DNA of 64,000 nt from Nelumbo lutea (GCA_022828595.1 JAKGHH010000002.1:110992855-111056854); one strand, 5' to 3'; numbered from the stretch's first letter, positions 11,640-27,175 are shown. Translations and numbers: made by a program. The notes: generated from the letters alone by a model not told the origin.

Positions 11640-12780
11640 TTTGAACGGTTCAATGATTTTGCTCATTTTTTAGTTTTTATTATTTATTATTTTTCTGTTA
11701 GAACAGGCCAACCATTTGACCCGGTAATCGGACCCCTGACTAGTTCGTTTTCCGGGTCGATTTTAAAAACCTTGTAAACCAATAAATAATAAAATATACA
11801 TTTATCCAATTAAATGTTATTACTTTTTCCATGGTTTTCAAAACTAGACCGGACAATCGGACTGGAAAAACCGGGAACCTATCAGGTGGCCAGTTTCGTT
11901 TTTTGCCAAAACTGGATTTTGGCCAAAAAAAATGTTGATTTAGTCAACAAACCGCTTACCCGAGTGGTTGAACCATTCGAACCGTTCAAACTGTTCAATG
12001 GTTTTGGTCAAAACAAGCCAACCGTTCGACGTGAGAACCAGACCCCTGACTGTTTCATTCTCCGAGTTGGTTTTAAAAACCTTGTAAAATAATAAATAAT
12101 AAAATATACATTTATTCAATTAAATGTTATTACTTTTTCCATGGTTTTCAAAACCGGACTGAACCAGACGGGCATACCGGAAAAGTCGAGAACCAGTCAG
12201 GTGACCAGTTCCATTTTTCGCCAAAACTTGATTTTCACTAAAAAACATTGATTTGGTCAGCAAACCATTGGCCCTGGCAGTTGAACCGTTCGAATTGTTT
12301 GAACCATTCAAAGATGTCGATCTTTTATTATTTTTTTTATTTTTTCTGTCAGAACAGGTTCGACCGTTCAACCTGGGAACCAAACCCTTAACTGGTTCAT
12401 TCTTCGAGTCGGTTTTGGAAACCTTATAAAATAACAAATAATAAAATATATATTTATCCAATTAAATGTTAATACTTTTCCATGGTTTTCAAAACTGGAC
12501 CAAATCGGACAGTAGGACCAAAAAAAACCAAGAACTAGTTAGGTGACTAGTTCCATTTTTCGCCAAAACAGGATTTTGGCCAAAAAAGATTGATTTCGTC
12601 AGCAAACCGCTGACCTGGGCGATTGAACTGTTTGAACCATTCAACAATTTTGACTGCTTTTTATTATTTCTGTCAGAATAGGCTGATCTTTTTGTTTCAA
12701 CAGTCGGACCATTCGACCCGAGAATTGGACTCCTGATCGGATCATTCTCCGGGTTGGTTTTAAAAACCTTGACTTTTTCA
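11640..12780. repeat. Tandem array with 310-340 bp units
   Basis: The phrase AAATGTTATTACTTTTTCCA then TGGTTTTCAAAAC begins units at about 11812, 12120 and 12463, with a partial unit before 11812. Each unit contains GGTTTTGG(A/C)CAAAA-like and GTTCGAACCGTTC-like motifs and ends GGTTTTAAAAACCTTG. The minus-strand open frames (for example 12120-12461 and 12489-12809) are translations of the repeat and mirror each other across units, so they are not genes. Related sequence occurs in the copy-1 methyltransferase intron and in the 1157 and 13719 repeats. Confidence 0.8.
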
Positions 12781-12911
12781 TGCAAATTCAAATAGCATGA
12801 TATATGCAACGGTAAATATTAGATGCAAAGTAAGGGATAACTCCTCATCCCATACAACAGCATGGTGTGGTTTAATCCATGAGATAAACCCGCGGATGAT
12901 AAATTGGCCTG

Positions 12912-12955
12912 TGGTGTGGACCAATCCACGAGATAGTGTGAATTGGTCCACACCA
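12912..12955. repeat. Short perfect-arm inverted repeat (hairpin)
   Basis: TGGTGTGGACCAATCCA at 12912-12928 faces TTGGTCCACACCA at 12943-12955 on the opposite strand, a 13-base perfect stem core. A looser copy of the same motif (ATGGTGTGGTTTAATCCATG) precedes it near 12863. It is probably part of a small inverted-repeat transposon ending near CGAACGCCCTAA at about 12967. Confidence 0.55.
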
Positions 12956-12967
12956 TGAACCAACCGA

Positions 12968-13718
12968 ACGCCCTAAGCAATCATGGTGCATACCAAAACT
13001 CAATATATGATGGATGTTCCATGAAACCGAACACCACCTTAATTAATATTTAGTTCAATTTGCTTATTTAAACATTACTCATATTGGTTAATTTGTTGAC
13101 TATTTCAAACTGAACTACAAGAAGTATTTGTTATAGTAAACTACGAGGATGGGGTGTCTTCAAAATGACCCAACAATCATTATAATTTTACCTTTCAACC
13201 AACTCTTCTCGTAGCCCTTCCAAAGAAAAAAGTCTCATATTTTAAGATTTATTTTTCTATACTCATTAGCCCCTACAACGCAGGGGCCACCGCGCTAGTA
13301 TATATATTAATAGGATAATATTGGATAGGGGTGCTCTCTCCATGTAATAAATGGAATCTATTCGTGCGAGTAGATTCCCATTTGAAAGCAACCCAGTAAT
13401 TACTGTCATACAAAAAAACAGTAATTACTAATTATTACAGTAATTTAATAATTAATGATTATTACTGTTATTATAAATTACTGATTATTACAGTAATTTA
13501 ATAAATATATAATTAGTGATTATAATTAATAATTACTATTATTATAAATATTTTTAATAAATAGATATCTACTTTAATTTTATTTTAAATTAAAATTATA
13601 AATATTGTTATTAATAAATACTTTTAATGAATTTAGTAATTATTGTTATATTAAAAATAATTAAAAATGTTATTAAAAGTATTCTTATTGATTATTTAAT
13701 AAAATATTATAATTACTG
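12968..13718. other. Intergenic, no gene seen
   Basis: A plain intergenic stretch followed from 13380 by very AT-rich sequence with repeated TAATTACT and TAATTATT words. Nothing coding is visible. Confidence 0.6.
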
Positions 13719-15205
13719 ACTATCACTAATAAATACTGTTAATTTAATTTAATTTTGGTAATTATTATTTTAATAAATATTGTTATTAAATCCTATTCAT
13801 AAATTTAATATTTACTGTTATATTAAAAAGAAATAAATAATATTATTAAAACTATCATCAATGATTATTTAATTAAATAGTATAATTACTTACTATTATT
13901 GATTAATGTTGTTAATAATGTTCTGACAACCGATGGTTCGACTGTCCGATTCAAACGGATGGCCCATTCTAACAATAAAAATTATGGAACCATTCTGGCC
14001 ACCAGTTTTCGGGTCGAAAGTTTGATCATCCGGTTCGAACAGACGGTCTGTTTTGACAACAAAAATTATAGGAAAAAATTGAGTTTGTGAGGTGCATTAA
14101 GTAGAATCATACGTCTTATGTTTCGAGCGTGTGACTCATATGACTCGAAAACGAAACCGTTTAGGCCACCGGTTTTTGGGTCAAGATTTCAACCATTCAG
14201 TTCGAATAGATGGCCCGTTCTAACAACAAAAAATCACAAGAAAAAAATTACGAAATTGTTCTGGCCTCCGGTTTTCAGGTCGACAATTCGATCGTCCGGT
14301 TCGAATGGACAACCCATTCTGACAACAAAAATTACAGGCAAAAAATTGACAATGTTAGGTCCATTGAGTAATATCATACATGTTATGTCATTCGACCATG
14401 TGACTCATACGACACGAAAATGGAACTGTTTTGGCCACTGGTTTTTGGGTCGATAGTTCGATCGTCCTATTCGAACAAATGACATGTTCTAACAACAAAA
14501 ATAATATATATATATATATAAACAGCCAAAAAACATTGAACATGTCAATGGATTGACGGTTCGACCACTCAGGTCAATGGGTCATTGACCGATTCAACGA
14601 TTTTTGGCCAGGGACCAGGATTGGGGTAAAATGGAACTGGTTGCCTTGACAGTTCCTAATTAAAAGAATAAAAAATAAATAAATAAATGACCCATTCTGA
14701 CAACAAAAATTACAGGCAAAAAATTGAGTATATGAGGTTCATTAAGCCGTACCATACGTGTTATGTCATTCGAGCATGTGAATCATACAACCTGAAAATA
14801 GAACTGTTATGGCCACCGGTTTTGGGTCAACAATTCGACTGTTTAGTTCAAACAGATGACCCGTTTTGACAATAAAAATTAAAAACATTAGAAAAATGAC
14901 CAAAAATCATTGAACAGGTCAACAGTTCAACCGCCCGTGTCAATGGGTCATTGACTGATTTAATGATTTTTGGCTAGGGATCGAGATTTGAATAAAATGG
15001 AACCACTTGCGTGGATGGTTCCCAATTAAAAAGATAAAAAAAAATGGACAAAAGCCATTGAATGGGTCAACGGGCCAATGGTTCAACTACTCAGGCCAAT
15101 GGGTCATTGATCGATTCAACGGTTTTTGGCCAAGGACCGAGTCAATGGGTCAACGGGTCAATGATTCTATTCCAGCCCCTATGAAGCAGGGCCCCTCCAC
15201 TGGTT
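13719..15205. repeat. Dispersed composite repeat, copy 2
   Basis: The same orientation and order of motifs as 1157-2345, starting with the same AT-rich leader (13719-13918) and followed by the GGCCACCGGTTTTTGGGTC / TTCGAACAGA array. The marker TGAGGT(G/T)CATTAAG recurs at about 14087, 14354 and 14731. It extends about 300 bases further than copy 1, with more TCAATGGGTCATTGACCGAT-type units. Copies keep enough similarity to align by eye but carry many substitutions and indels. No coding potential is supported. Confidence 0.7.
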
Positions 15206-16540
15206 AGTTATTATTTTCTGTTAATGAATGATTTATTTAAATTAATAGTAATTTATTTAAAATAAATAAATTATTTTTTGATAATTAGTTTTTAACTAAT
15301 TAATTACATAATAATTAAAATATGATTAATGGTTTTATATTTCTACAAAATTAAACACGAATTTATGTACTCACAATATAAATTATGATTTTCCAGATTA
15401 TTCAAATTAAAAGTTATTCAAATAATAGTAACTAAATATCTTAAAAAATAAAATACTAAAAATAGATAAATAATTATATAGAAAAAATATTTAATTATTT
15501 AAATATTTCAGTAACTAAATATCTTAAATTCAAATAATGAGTATTTTAAATATTTTATATATTATTTAAATATTTTAAATAATGAAATATTTAACATAAC
15601 TGCATTTTAAATAGTTAAAATAACGAAATTATGCAATAAAATAAAAAATAAAATCTTAAAAAAAATCATAACATAATATTCAAATTAATAATAATTTAAT
15701 GTTTATACAAAATTAATAATGCAATTATGTAATAATAGTATAAACTTTAAAATATTTCTTCAAAACACACAAAATAATTATAATATATTTAATAATATTA
15801 ATATTATTAATAGTTTTATGTTTGTACAAAATTCATCACGAAATTATGTACTAACAATATAAATTATCACTTTCCATACTATTCAAATTAAATGTTATTC
15901 AAACATTATAAATATAAAATTTAAAAATAACATATTATTTCAATATTTCTATAACTATATATCGTAAATAATAAAATACTAGAAATATATAAATTATAAT
16001 ATAAAAAATATTTAATTATTTCAATATTTCAATAACTAAATATTTTAAATTCAAATAATATGTATTATTTTTAAATATTTTATATATTATTTAAATATTT
16101 TTAATAATGTATTTAACATAACTATATTTTAAATAGTTAAAGTAACGAAATTATGAAATAAAATAGAAAAATCTTAAAATGAAAAAAAAATCATAACATA
16201 ATATTCAAATTAATATTAATTTAATATTTTTACAAAATTAATAAGAAAATTATGTAATAATAGAATAAAATATATTTTTATTGATTATTAAATTCAATAA
16301 ATAATTAAAATTATAGAGTTTAAATAAGGATATTATTTAAATAACTAAATAATATTTTAAATATCCAATTTCACTTACATCAATTAATAATTCTTGAAAA
16401 ATAACTTTCAAAAATTAATATTCATTAATAAAGATTTAAAATCTTAATCTATATTTATTATATATTAAATATACTAAAATTAATAATTATAGTATTTTCA
16501 GTAATTGTGTATAGTTTTTATTATAAATATATTTTCAATT
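15206..16540. repeat. AT-rich satellite-like tract with a repeated 260-bp segment
   Basis: Extremely AT-rich. A segment at about 15478-15735 recurs at 16002-16262, sharing for example AAATATTTAATTATTT, ATTTAACATAACT and AAATCATAACATAATATTCA in order, with an offset of about 525 bases. Shorter related versions occur at about 16708-16810 and 18660-18850. No gene is visible. It may be pericentromeric-type DNA, which is inference. Confidence 0.65.
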
Positions 16541-16689
16541 AGGGGTGTTGATCACGTCCTGGTTTAGTTTGGTTGTAGGATATTTGGCCAACCAAATCAA
16601 CCTAGTTAGGTTGGGGAATTGGTTACCCAAAATCTACTGACCATTAGTGAAAACCAACTAAATCAGGTTGTATTGGTTTGGGTTGATTT

Positions 16690-18110
16690 TCGGTGCTCAA
16701 TTGGTTGTAAATAGTTAAATAAAGAAAATATGTAATAAATTAAAAAAAATCTAAGAAGTAGAAAAATAATTATAACATAATATTGAAATTAATAATAATT
16801 TAATATTTTTATATAATATTGTAAATAACTAATTTCACTTATATCAAGTAATAATTTGGGAAAATAATTTTCAAAAAAAATAATATTTATTAATAATAAT
16901 TTTACTCTTAATTTGTATGTATTATATAATTATATATACTAAATTTAATATTTATTGTATTTCAGTAATAATTTATTATTTTTTGTGATAATTGTATTTT
17001 TAATGATTATGTACAAATTTATTTTGTTTTGTTATTTAATAGAAAACTTTCAATAATTATTAGAGATTAAACTACTATTATTGAAAATTTTAAATATAAT
17101 TTATTGTACTTGTTGTATTTATGGTCAAGGTTTTTAAAACAAACCGAACATTGAAGCAGTTACAGGTCCGATTCCTGGGTTGAACGATCCAACCATTCGA
17201 ACCAAATGGATAGCCCATTTTGACAACATTTTAGACTATGAAATATGATATTAAACATTTTAGACTAAGAAATATGGGAAATTTCCTACTTTTCCATATT
17301 AAGAATTATATTTAAAATATAAAATATTAATATATATCCATGGTTAGGTCATTCAATTTTGGTCGGTTTACAAATGGCCAAAGTGAAGTTGATCCAACTT
17401 CATCCAATTGGGAAGTTTTTGAACCAAAACCAACCTAAAATACCATAAAACTAACCAACTCGGATCGAGTTGATCGGGTTGGTCAATTTCATTAGTTTGA
17501 TGAATAAACATAACAAAAATTAATTATTGTTATTTTTGCATTACAAAATGTTTATTAAAAGTAGTATAGAAAATATGAATAATTATTAATTATTTAAAAA
17601 GTTGAAAACATAAAACAAGTGTATACTCTTATGTATTTCTATTAAGGTCATTTACTAGGACACACCTTATAGTTTTACATATTTACTTAAATGTTACGTT
17701 ATAGTTTTCATTTTTATAAAACATCCCATATATTTTTACAACTTATTACTTAATCAACATTTCATTGATGAGTGTTTGTTTCGCCATTAGGTCCATGATT
17801 TTTTATTTCAAAAATATCATTATTTTTTTTTTGTATAGAAAACAAAATTGACCAAATATAGCTAATAAAGTAGTTGCCTATGTCTTATTAAGGGCAAAAA
17901 TGGTATTTTTATTTTTTATTTTCTTTTGATTAAATTTATTTAAATGAACATTAGGATCAACGTTGTCATTTTCCACTATCATCTAATAGTAGATTGATTA
18001 AATCCATTGCAAATTATAAGTGGTGTTTAAGTAAAATACTAACTATAGGGTAGATTTTAGTAAATCCATGAAATTATAAGGGGTATTTTAGTAAATAGCC
18101 CTTTTATTAC
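16690..18110. repeat. Local duplication, unit A1
   Basis: Aligns in order with 18770-20920. Shared landmarks include AAAAATAATTATAACATAAT, TTCACTTATATCAAGTAATAA, TTTCCATATTAA(G/A)AATTATAT near 17300 and 19706, and GGTCATTTACTAG(G/A)ACACAC at 17645 and 20427. Unit A1 lacks the MITE present in unit A2 at 20059-20421, so it supplies an empty insertion site. The last part (17640-18100) includes words such as TGGTATTTTTATTTTTTATT and has no reading frame of note. Confidence 0.7.
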
Positions 18111-18470
18111 TTAGCTTTCGCTTAATAAGTCTCGTGCAAGTATATATTAAAACAAGGCATTGAATAAATTTTCTCATTTTTTTGAATTTCTTATTTTTTT
18201 ATTCCATGTCATTTTTTAAACAACCAATGAGATGCACTTTCCTAATAAGCTAAATAATCATTTCTCCTAAACTACCTCCCCCACTATCCCCTACTTTCTG
18301 CAAAATTATCTCTAATACCTATTTATCTTCTAAATTATCTCTAATTCCTATTTATCTCCAAAATTATCTCTAATTTAGTAGATTGTTTCTCTCCTAAAGA
18401 ATCTCTAATTCCTATTTTTCCTCTCCCCTACGTTTTATCTATATCTATCTAAAGAAAGTTTGGGTTAAAA
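18110..18470. repeat. Spacer with a degenerate 28-29 bp tandem repeat
   Basis: The motif AAATTATCTCTAAT(A/T)CCTAT recurs at about 18303, 18332 and 18360, then decays. No gene. Confidence 0.6.
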
Positions 18471-18769
18471 AATTTTAGAATTATTTAAATATGCTAACAA
18501 ATTATATAATAACTTTAAAATATTTATTAAAAACATAAAAAAAAATTAATTTTGTATTTTTACAAAATTTATCACGAAATTATGAAATAAAAATTTAAAT
18601 TATGTTTTTCCAGATTATCAATCTAAATGTTTTTCAAATATTTAATAATATGTAATAGCCTTAAAAAATAAAATTCAAATAACAAAAAAAAATTAAATAT
18701 TTTATAGATTATTTAAATATTTAAATACCTAAAAACTTAGCATAACTATATCTTAAATAGTTAAAATAA

Positions 18770-20930
18770 CAAAATTATGTAATAAATTAAAAAAAAATCT
18801 TCAAAGTAGAAAAATAATTATAACATAATATTGAAATTAATAATAATTTAATATTTTACATAATATTATAATAACTATTTTCACTTATATCAAGTAATAA
18901 TTCGAAAAAATAACTTTCATAAAAATTAATATTTATTAATAATAATTTTAAACTCTTAATCTGTATTTATTATATAATTGTATATGCTAAAGTTAATATT
19001 TATTGTATTTCAGTAATTATTTGTTGGTTTTTGTCATAAATGTATTTTCAATGATTATGCATAAATTTATTTTGTTTTTTTATTTAACAAAAAAAATTCA
19101 ATAATTATTGGAAATTAAGCTACTATTATTGAAATTTTTAAATTTTATTTATTGTACTTATTGTATTTATTGCATTTTTTATAACTTATTGATTAATATT
19201 TATTAAAGATTAAACTGTTATTTGAGATTATACTATTTATTGAATAAGTTAATATATTTTTAGTACTTATTGTATTTTGTAATTATTGTACTTTTTTCAT
19301 TATAAATATATTTTTGATAATTGTGTATTTTCACTATAAATTTTTAATAATTATTGGAGATTAAACTATTGCTATTTATTAGAGATGAGAGTATTAATTT
19401 TGCTGAAATTATCCGTGTTCATAAGTTGGTCCGGTTCGATCATAGGCTATTTGGTCAACCAAATTGACCTAGTCAAGTTAGGGAGTTGGTCGGTTAAAAT
19501 CTACTGACCTTTTGTAAAAATTGACCCATTCAAGCTGTATCAGTTTGGGTTGATTTTTTGGTTTATTTAGTCGATTCAAAAGATTTAAACTTAAAATTTT
19601 AATTTAATTTTAAAAATTATAGTGCAATTAATAAATAAATAAATAAATAAATTAGATTTATGATATACAACATTTTAGACTAAGAAATATGGAAAATTTT
19701 CTAATTTTTCATATTAAAAATTATATTTAAAATACAAATACTAATATATATCCATGGTTAGGCTGTCCGATTTTGGTTGATTTACAAATGACCAAAGTGA
19801 AACTGATCTAACTTGGTTGAATTAGGAAATCTTTGAACCAAAGCCGACCTAAAATACTAGAAAACCGACCAACTCGAGTTGAGTTGATCGGGTTGGTCGA
19901 TTTCATTTGTTAGATGAATAAACATAATTGAAATTAATTATTGTTATTTTTGTATTATAAAAAATTTATTAAAAGTAGTATATAAAATATGAATAATTAT
20001 TAATTATTTCAAAAGTTGAAAATATAAAACAATTGTTTACTCTTATGTGTTTCTATTATGTTGCATTTAGATGCGATGTAAATCAAGAACCAATGTAAGT
20101 TTTACATCGATTCGGTTTTATATGCGTTTAGAAAGAGGGTGTAATTATTATCGACATAAAACTACATTGTAGTTCAGTTTTTTGCATGCATTTGGATGGA
20201 GTGTAGTTTTACGTTGATAATAGATGTAAAACCTCATCGCCTCTAAAGTTTTACATCGGTAGTCGATGTAAAAACTACATTGATTTTATCAATGTAAATC
20301 TTTACACTCCTCCACCCATCACTATTTTCAAAAAAGCAACGGTCACTTTCTGGTTCAGTGTAAAATGTCATGAGTGTATTATTTACACTAATGACATTTT
20401 ACACTGATTCCAAATGCAACATTAGGGTCATTTACTAGAACACACCTTATAGTTTTACATATTTACTTAAACCTATCTTATAGTTTTCATTTGACTAAAA
20501 CATCTCATATATTTTACAACTTATTTACTTAATCAACCTTTCATTAAGGAGTGTTTGTTTTGCCATTAGGCCCATAATTTTTTATTCCAAAAATACCCTG
20601 AACACTTTTTTTGTACAAAAAACAAAATTGACCAAATATAGCAAATAGAGTGGTTGCCTATGCCTTATTAAGGGCAAAAATGGTATTTTTATTTTTATTT
20701 TCTTTTGATTAAATTTATTTAAATGAAAATTAAGATCAACACTATCATTTTCCACTGTCAACTAATGAAAGTTTGATTAAATTCATTGCAAATTATAAGT
20801 GGTGTAGTAAAATGCTAACTATATGGTATATTTTAGTAAATCCATGAAATTATAAGGTGTATTTTAGTAAATGACCATTTCTATTATTTAATTTTCGCTT
20901 AATAAATCCCATGAAAGTTAAATAATAGAA
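18770..20930. repeat. Local duplication, unit A2 (with MITE insertion)
   Basis: Second copy of the 16690-18110 unit, interrupted by the MITE at 20059-20421. Both units also contain a member of a longer dispersed family marked by GGTCAACCAAATTGACCTAG-like and TATCCATGGTTAGG sequences. Relatives of that family occur at 31172-31640 and 37173-37645. Confidence 0.7.
20059..20421. mobile_element. Harbinger/Tourist-like MITE with TTA duplication and internal empty site
   Basis: A 363-bp element. The left end TGTTGCATTTAGATGCGATG and the right end, reversed and complemented, TGTTGCATTTGGAATCAGTG both continue TAAA. TTA precedes (20056-20058) and follows (20422-20424). The paralogous unit at 17636-17650 reads CTATTAAGGTC where this copy reads CTATTA, MITE, TTAGGGTC, so the empty site confirms both boundaries and the three-base duplication. 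It belongs to the same family as the LecRK-carrying element at 6144-7261. Confidence 0.88.
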
Positions 20931-21055
20931 ATGTAATGGATTTCATACAAAATAAATCTTTATTTTATCATTGCTGCTAAATGCCTTAGCTTCAGTTCCA
21001 TGACACTGAAAAAGAAATCTAACTCATCTCTCTCTCTCTCTCCATCTTGCACCGA

Positions 21056-23110
<2,055 letters not shown>

Positions 23111-23194
23111 GGCTGAATATCCTCCGGAGAGAAATGTTGAAATGCAAAGCAAGACGAAGAGGCTAGGAAGTAGAATGATGAATTAGAACTCCAG

Positions 23195-23209
23195 CTATAT
23201 TTTTATAGG
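23195..23209 (-). promoter_or_regulatory. Probable TATA box of methyltransferase copy 2
   Basis: The minus strand reads CCTATAAAAATATAG about 90 bases upstream of the ATG at 23110. The position matches the TATA-like site of copy 1, which supports both start codons. Confidence 0.5.
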
Positions 23210-23214
23210 CAATT

Positions 23215-24238
23215 TCTATAATATCCGATCTCTTATTTTTATATTGAATTAATTTTTCCCCCTTTTTCCGAGTAGGAGATCATAGTCATTTGCTTGAAAT
23301 GTAAATAATTTATTTTGTTCTTGAAGTGGAGTCTATTGACTATTCCAATAAGTTTTATATTTCATTAAATTGTTTTATTTGACACATGGGGTGGTTGTGT
23401 GGATATATTTTCCCGTGAATAAAAAATATATAAGTAGAGAAAATATTCCCGATTGTGACTGCAAAATGTTGTGAGGTAGGTATGGGGAATAGATGGACTC
23501 TGCCGAACAGATCAAGGGCCAAATATATTCAAAGTTCAAAGTATCATTGTGGTTGATTTTTTGTTGAAATTTGAATGGGTCTGGCTCGAAGCCCGAGCCT
23601 GACACAGTGTAAGTAAGACTCCAATTCTTGCCCATAGACAAGTCTAATTTAAATTGACCCTTATCAATATATGAAAAAAAAATATAAAAATTTGATTTTT
23701 TTTATATTTTGAACCATGAATATTAGGTGTATAGTGCATTTCGGATGTATCAATGCTTTCAACCATAAATACATTTATATTGTTTATTTGCTTTTTAAGG
23801 CAATTAACTAATTTTTTATATGAATAAGGGTTCGACTATGATATAAAAAAGCTATAATATTTGAAAATTTTCTGACTAATCAATTCGAATCATAAACTTG
23901 TTAGTCAATAAGAGGGACGCACTACCCCTGACTCACCTACTTTCTAATTAATATTCAAAGAGTCCAGATGCATTAATGCATTAGGTAGAGGGAAAATCTA
24001 ACGCCGCCTAAATAGACTCTACCGGAAGATTAGTGGATTAGAAGAATTTGATTTGATAGCTGTTTAACTTTATCAGATGTGTAATCAATCATTTTTGCTC
24101 CAAACCCGTGGTAGATGGAATGGTTGTTGGTCATACTTAATTAAAGTAATTTATGGTTGTTATTGAGCAAAATAATTAGTGACGCTGCCATTAAAACAGT
24201 TATCAAATTCGACTCTGGGTTTTAAGATGTAGGGAGTG

Positions 24239-24269
<31 letters not shown>

Positions 24270-26367
24270 GATTTTAACAAAGGGAAAGTTGGTTAATTGG
24301 ATTTTGATTCCTATTGATCAAAAATTTCAGATTCTTTTTTTAGATTTATATGGGGACCAGTGAAAGTGATACCAATCTCTTAAGTGAATAAATAACTTTC
24401 TCAATCTAGGGGAAAGTTGCTAATACTTGAAAGAGACAAAAATGCTCTTTATAATAATAGATTTTTATAGATAAAATAGTCATTGCTTTATTTATACAGG
24501 AAATAAAACAACATGATTAAATACAGTTACCCGGATAAATCATTTTGTTTTTCTCAATCCACTTGTATCTGCTGGAATATTAGTGAGGGTTTTCGAGATG
24601 TGACTTCTGACATTCTAAATTGAATCCATACAAGAATTTCAAAAGCTTTGTTTGGTAAAAATCTAGGAAATTAACAAGGGCCTTCCGAACGTCCAACTAC
24701 TACACAAACATAAAACTACTCTAAGTAGCTTCTCTGGAACACCGATGCAAAACCACCGCAGCTCAATTTACACAATGCACCCCAAACACATAAGCCCTTT
24801 CAAATGGGCTCTTTAATGTTTATAATATGCTACACGATGAATCATGAGTGTCTATAAAACAGATAATCAACATGTACAAGTGGGTTCCATGTGTATAAAA
24901 TACGTAGCCCATTGTACATAGATTCAAAGAAACCTAATTGAGCATTGACAAAAAAGAGTTGATGAATATTTGTAATCAGGTGATAACGACATACCCGGAC
25001 CTTAGTGGAATAATATTTGTTAAAAAAATGAGAAAATTTAATTTATTTAACCTTTTTATAAGATCAATTGCCTTAACACAAATTAATTTTTAAAAATCTA
25101 AAAGTAAAAATCCTCCCGCATTACAAAATGAGGGCACTGAATGGATTAGAAACAAACTGGGCTAGACAACTTATCAAGAGTGAATACGTCACTGTTGGGA
25201 GTTGCACATGGGCCCATGTGGATGAAACACTGGCATGTTCATTCTTCATAGGTCCCCTAGTCCACTTTATTATTGGTAGGGGTGTTAATTGAACCGAATT
25301 TGATCTAATCCAATCCAGTCCAATATAAGTCCATTACAGATGGATCAGGTCCAACCCATCAGTCCTAGTTCTTGGTTCATCCGGACTACAAAATGAGAGA
25401 ACTCTTATACCCCAATAAATTCAAAACTCTTGAAGCAAAAGATCTTTCTACCTAACAATTCCTAAAGCGAGATGAAAACAACATGACATGTGAGAATTTG
25501 GACCGATGCAAGCTCTGCATGCTGAACCCTTCTCTCAAACTAGACAACAATGGCGGGCGCAGCTGTGCTGGCAAGTGGACCAAAAGGCTGCACTTGTATA
25601 AAGCCATTCAGAAGGTGCCTTACATAAATCCATTATTTTCATATAAAAACAAAAGAAAATTGACATTTTGAACAGTTAAAAGTTTGAATATTGACTAAAA
25701 TTTTTTGTGTTTAAGTTGAAATTTTCGTTAAAAAAAGAAAAAGAAAAAACAAGGCAAATGAGGCCAATACAGATCATACAAAAATGATAACACAAAGACA
25801 AGAAGGAAAATAACTATCAGTTTCATCTATATTACACACCATAATACAACTTACTAAAATTAAAAAAAAAAAAAAAACCATATTTAGTATTTTGGTTACC
25901 TTCAATACATTGATACCTTAGACCTTGCTTGAAATGGGGATATAGCTGGATTAAAATGAAGGCAACTCTCCTTTTATATAATTTAAAGTTAATGGATTGG
26001 GTTAGGTATAACCCAATCCATTAATCTATAAGATGAAAAGATGAAATGACATTTTTTCTTAATCTATAAGATGAAAAGACATTTAAATATCCAATATATA
26101 ATTTTAAATGATTTTATTCAAAATATAAAAAAAAAAAAAAAGATTAAATGCTTTGAAGTTTAAACACCGAAGTCAAATACCGAATATTGTGGATTCTACC
26201 CTTAGTGGGCTAACTGGGCCAGGTTCTTTGGGTAGGTGTAGGCATGTTTTATCCTATAATCATAACGCTCCTGCCATTGATGAAGAGGAGCCCAACTCAA
26301 TGGTGAGGCCCATTTTTTTTTTCTTTCTTTTCTTTTTATTTTATTTTTATACTCATGTTCTTAGGGC
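23215..26367. other. Intergenic, no credible gene
   Basis: Unique-looking AT-rich DNA. A T homopolymer of about 27 bases lies at 24240-24266. A MITE end of the GGGGTGTTAATTGAACCG type lies near 25278-25400 without a clear partner. Short open frames (for example 25483-25671 and 26153-26431) show no known motif and are not supported. Confidence 0.5.
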
Positions 26368-26930
26368 TAGGGCTGTCAATTGGACTGGATTTGGTTCAAT
26401 CTGTTCCAACCCAATATTGCTCCATTTATAAATAGGCTGAATCAAATTCAGTCCAAATCCATACAAACCAAGTCCAATCCAATCCAAATAAAATGCAAAT
26501 GGACTGGATTGGATCCAATTCAGTCCAAATTGAATCTAGCATCAAAATAATATGAAAAATCCAGAAAATATATTAAAAACTACAGCACCTGATGCAATCT
26601 AATCCAGTCCAACTAAAAGTGCTTTTGTAGAAGTACTTTTTATAAAATCTTTTATAAAAGTGTTTTTGTAAAATTGTTTTTCGTAAAAGTGATTTTATAA
26701 AAGTATTTTTATGTTGGCCTCAATTTTTGTTGGTTTCAATTTGGATGAGGATTTGGCCTCATGATCGGATTATTGGAAATTTGGTTTAGGTTCAATTCAA
26801 ACCGACAAGAATATGGACCAACTTATTTTGGGTTGGACCAATCCAATAATTTTAATGGACTGTCTAAATCCAATTTGATAAGATTTGGATTGAATTGGGT
26901 CCAATCCAAAATTGGTCCATTGACACCCTA
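26368..26930. mobile_element. hAT-like MITE with 8-bp target duplication
   Basis: A 563-bp element starting TAGGGCTGTCAATTGGA and ending TCCATTGACACCCTA, near-perfect inverted ends. Flanks are CTTAGGGC (26360-26367) and CTTGGGGC (26931-26938), seven of eight matching. The interior repeats GGACTGGATTTGG-like and CCAATCCA-like words on both strands and has no transposase. It is a separate subfamily from those at 4410 and 7706. Confidence 0.8.
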
Positions 26931-27175
26931 CTTGGGGCTATACAACGGGGGTAGCACATCTCCATACCTTTAACTTCCCCAACTCTGGTGTCAGTGGGAT
27001 TTGATCCTGAGTCTCCACTACAAACATCAAAAGACCCAACCAACTGAATCACCATCAAATGGTTAATGATGAGGTCTTTTTTGTTTCATCTTTTGATTTA
27101 CCATCTCCATTATACCTGCAAGGCTGAGGTGGCAAGCCCAACCTTACCACCTACCTAGCCATGGAAGTTTTTATA

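Noticed and set aside
11814..12809. Several 90-113 codon frames in the tandem array
   Set aside because: They recur in register with the repeat units on both strands and share no protein motif; they are translations of noncoding repeats.
26153..26431. A 92-residue protein ending in a hydrophobic tail
   Set aside because: The tail is translated from a T-rich tract and the start of a hAT-like MITE; no domain is seen.
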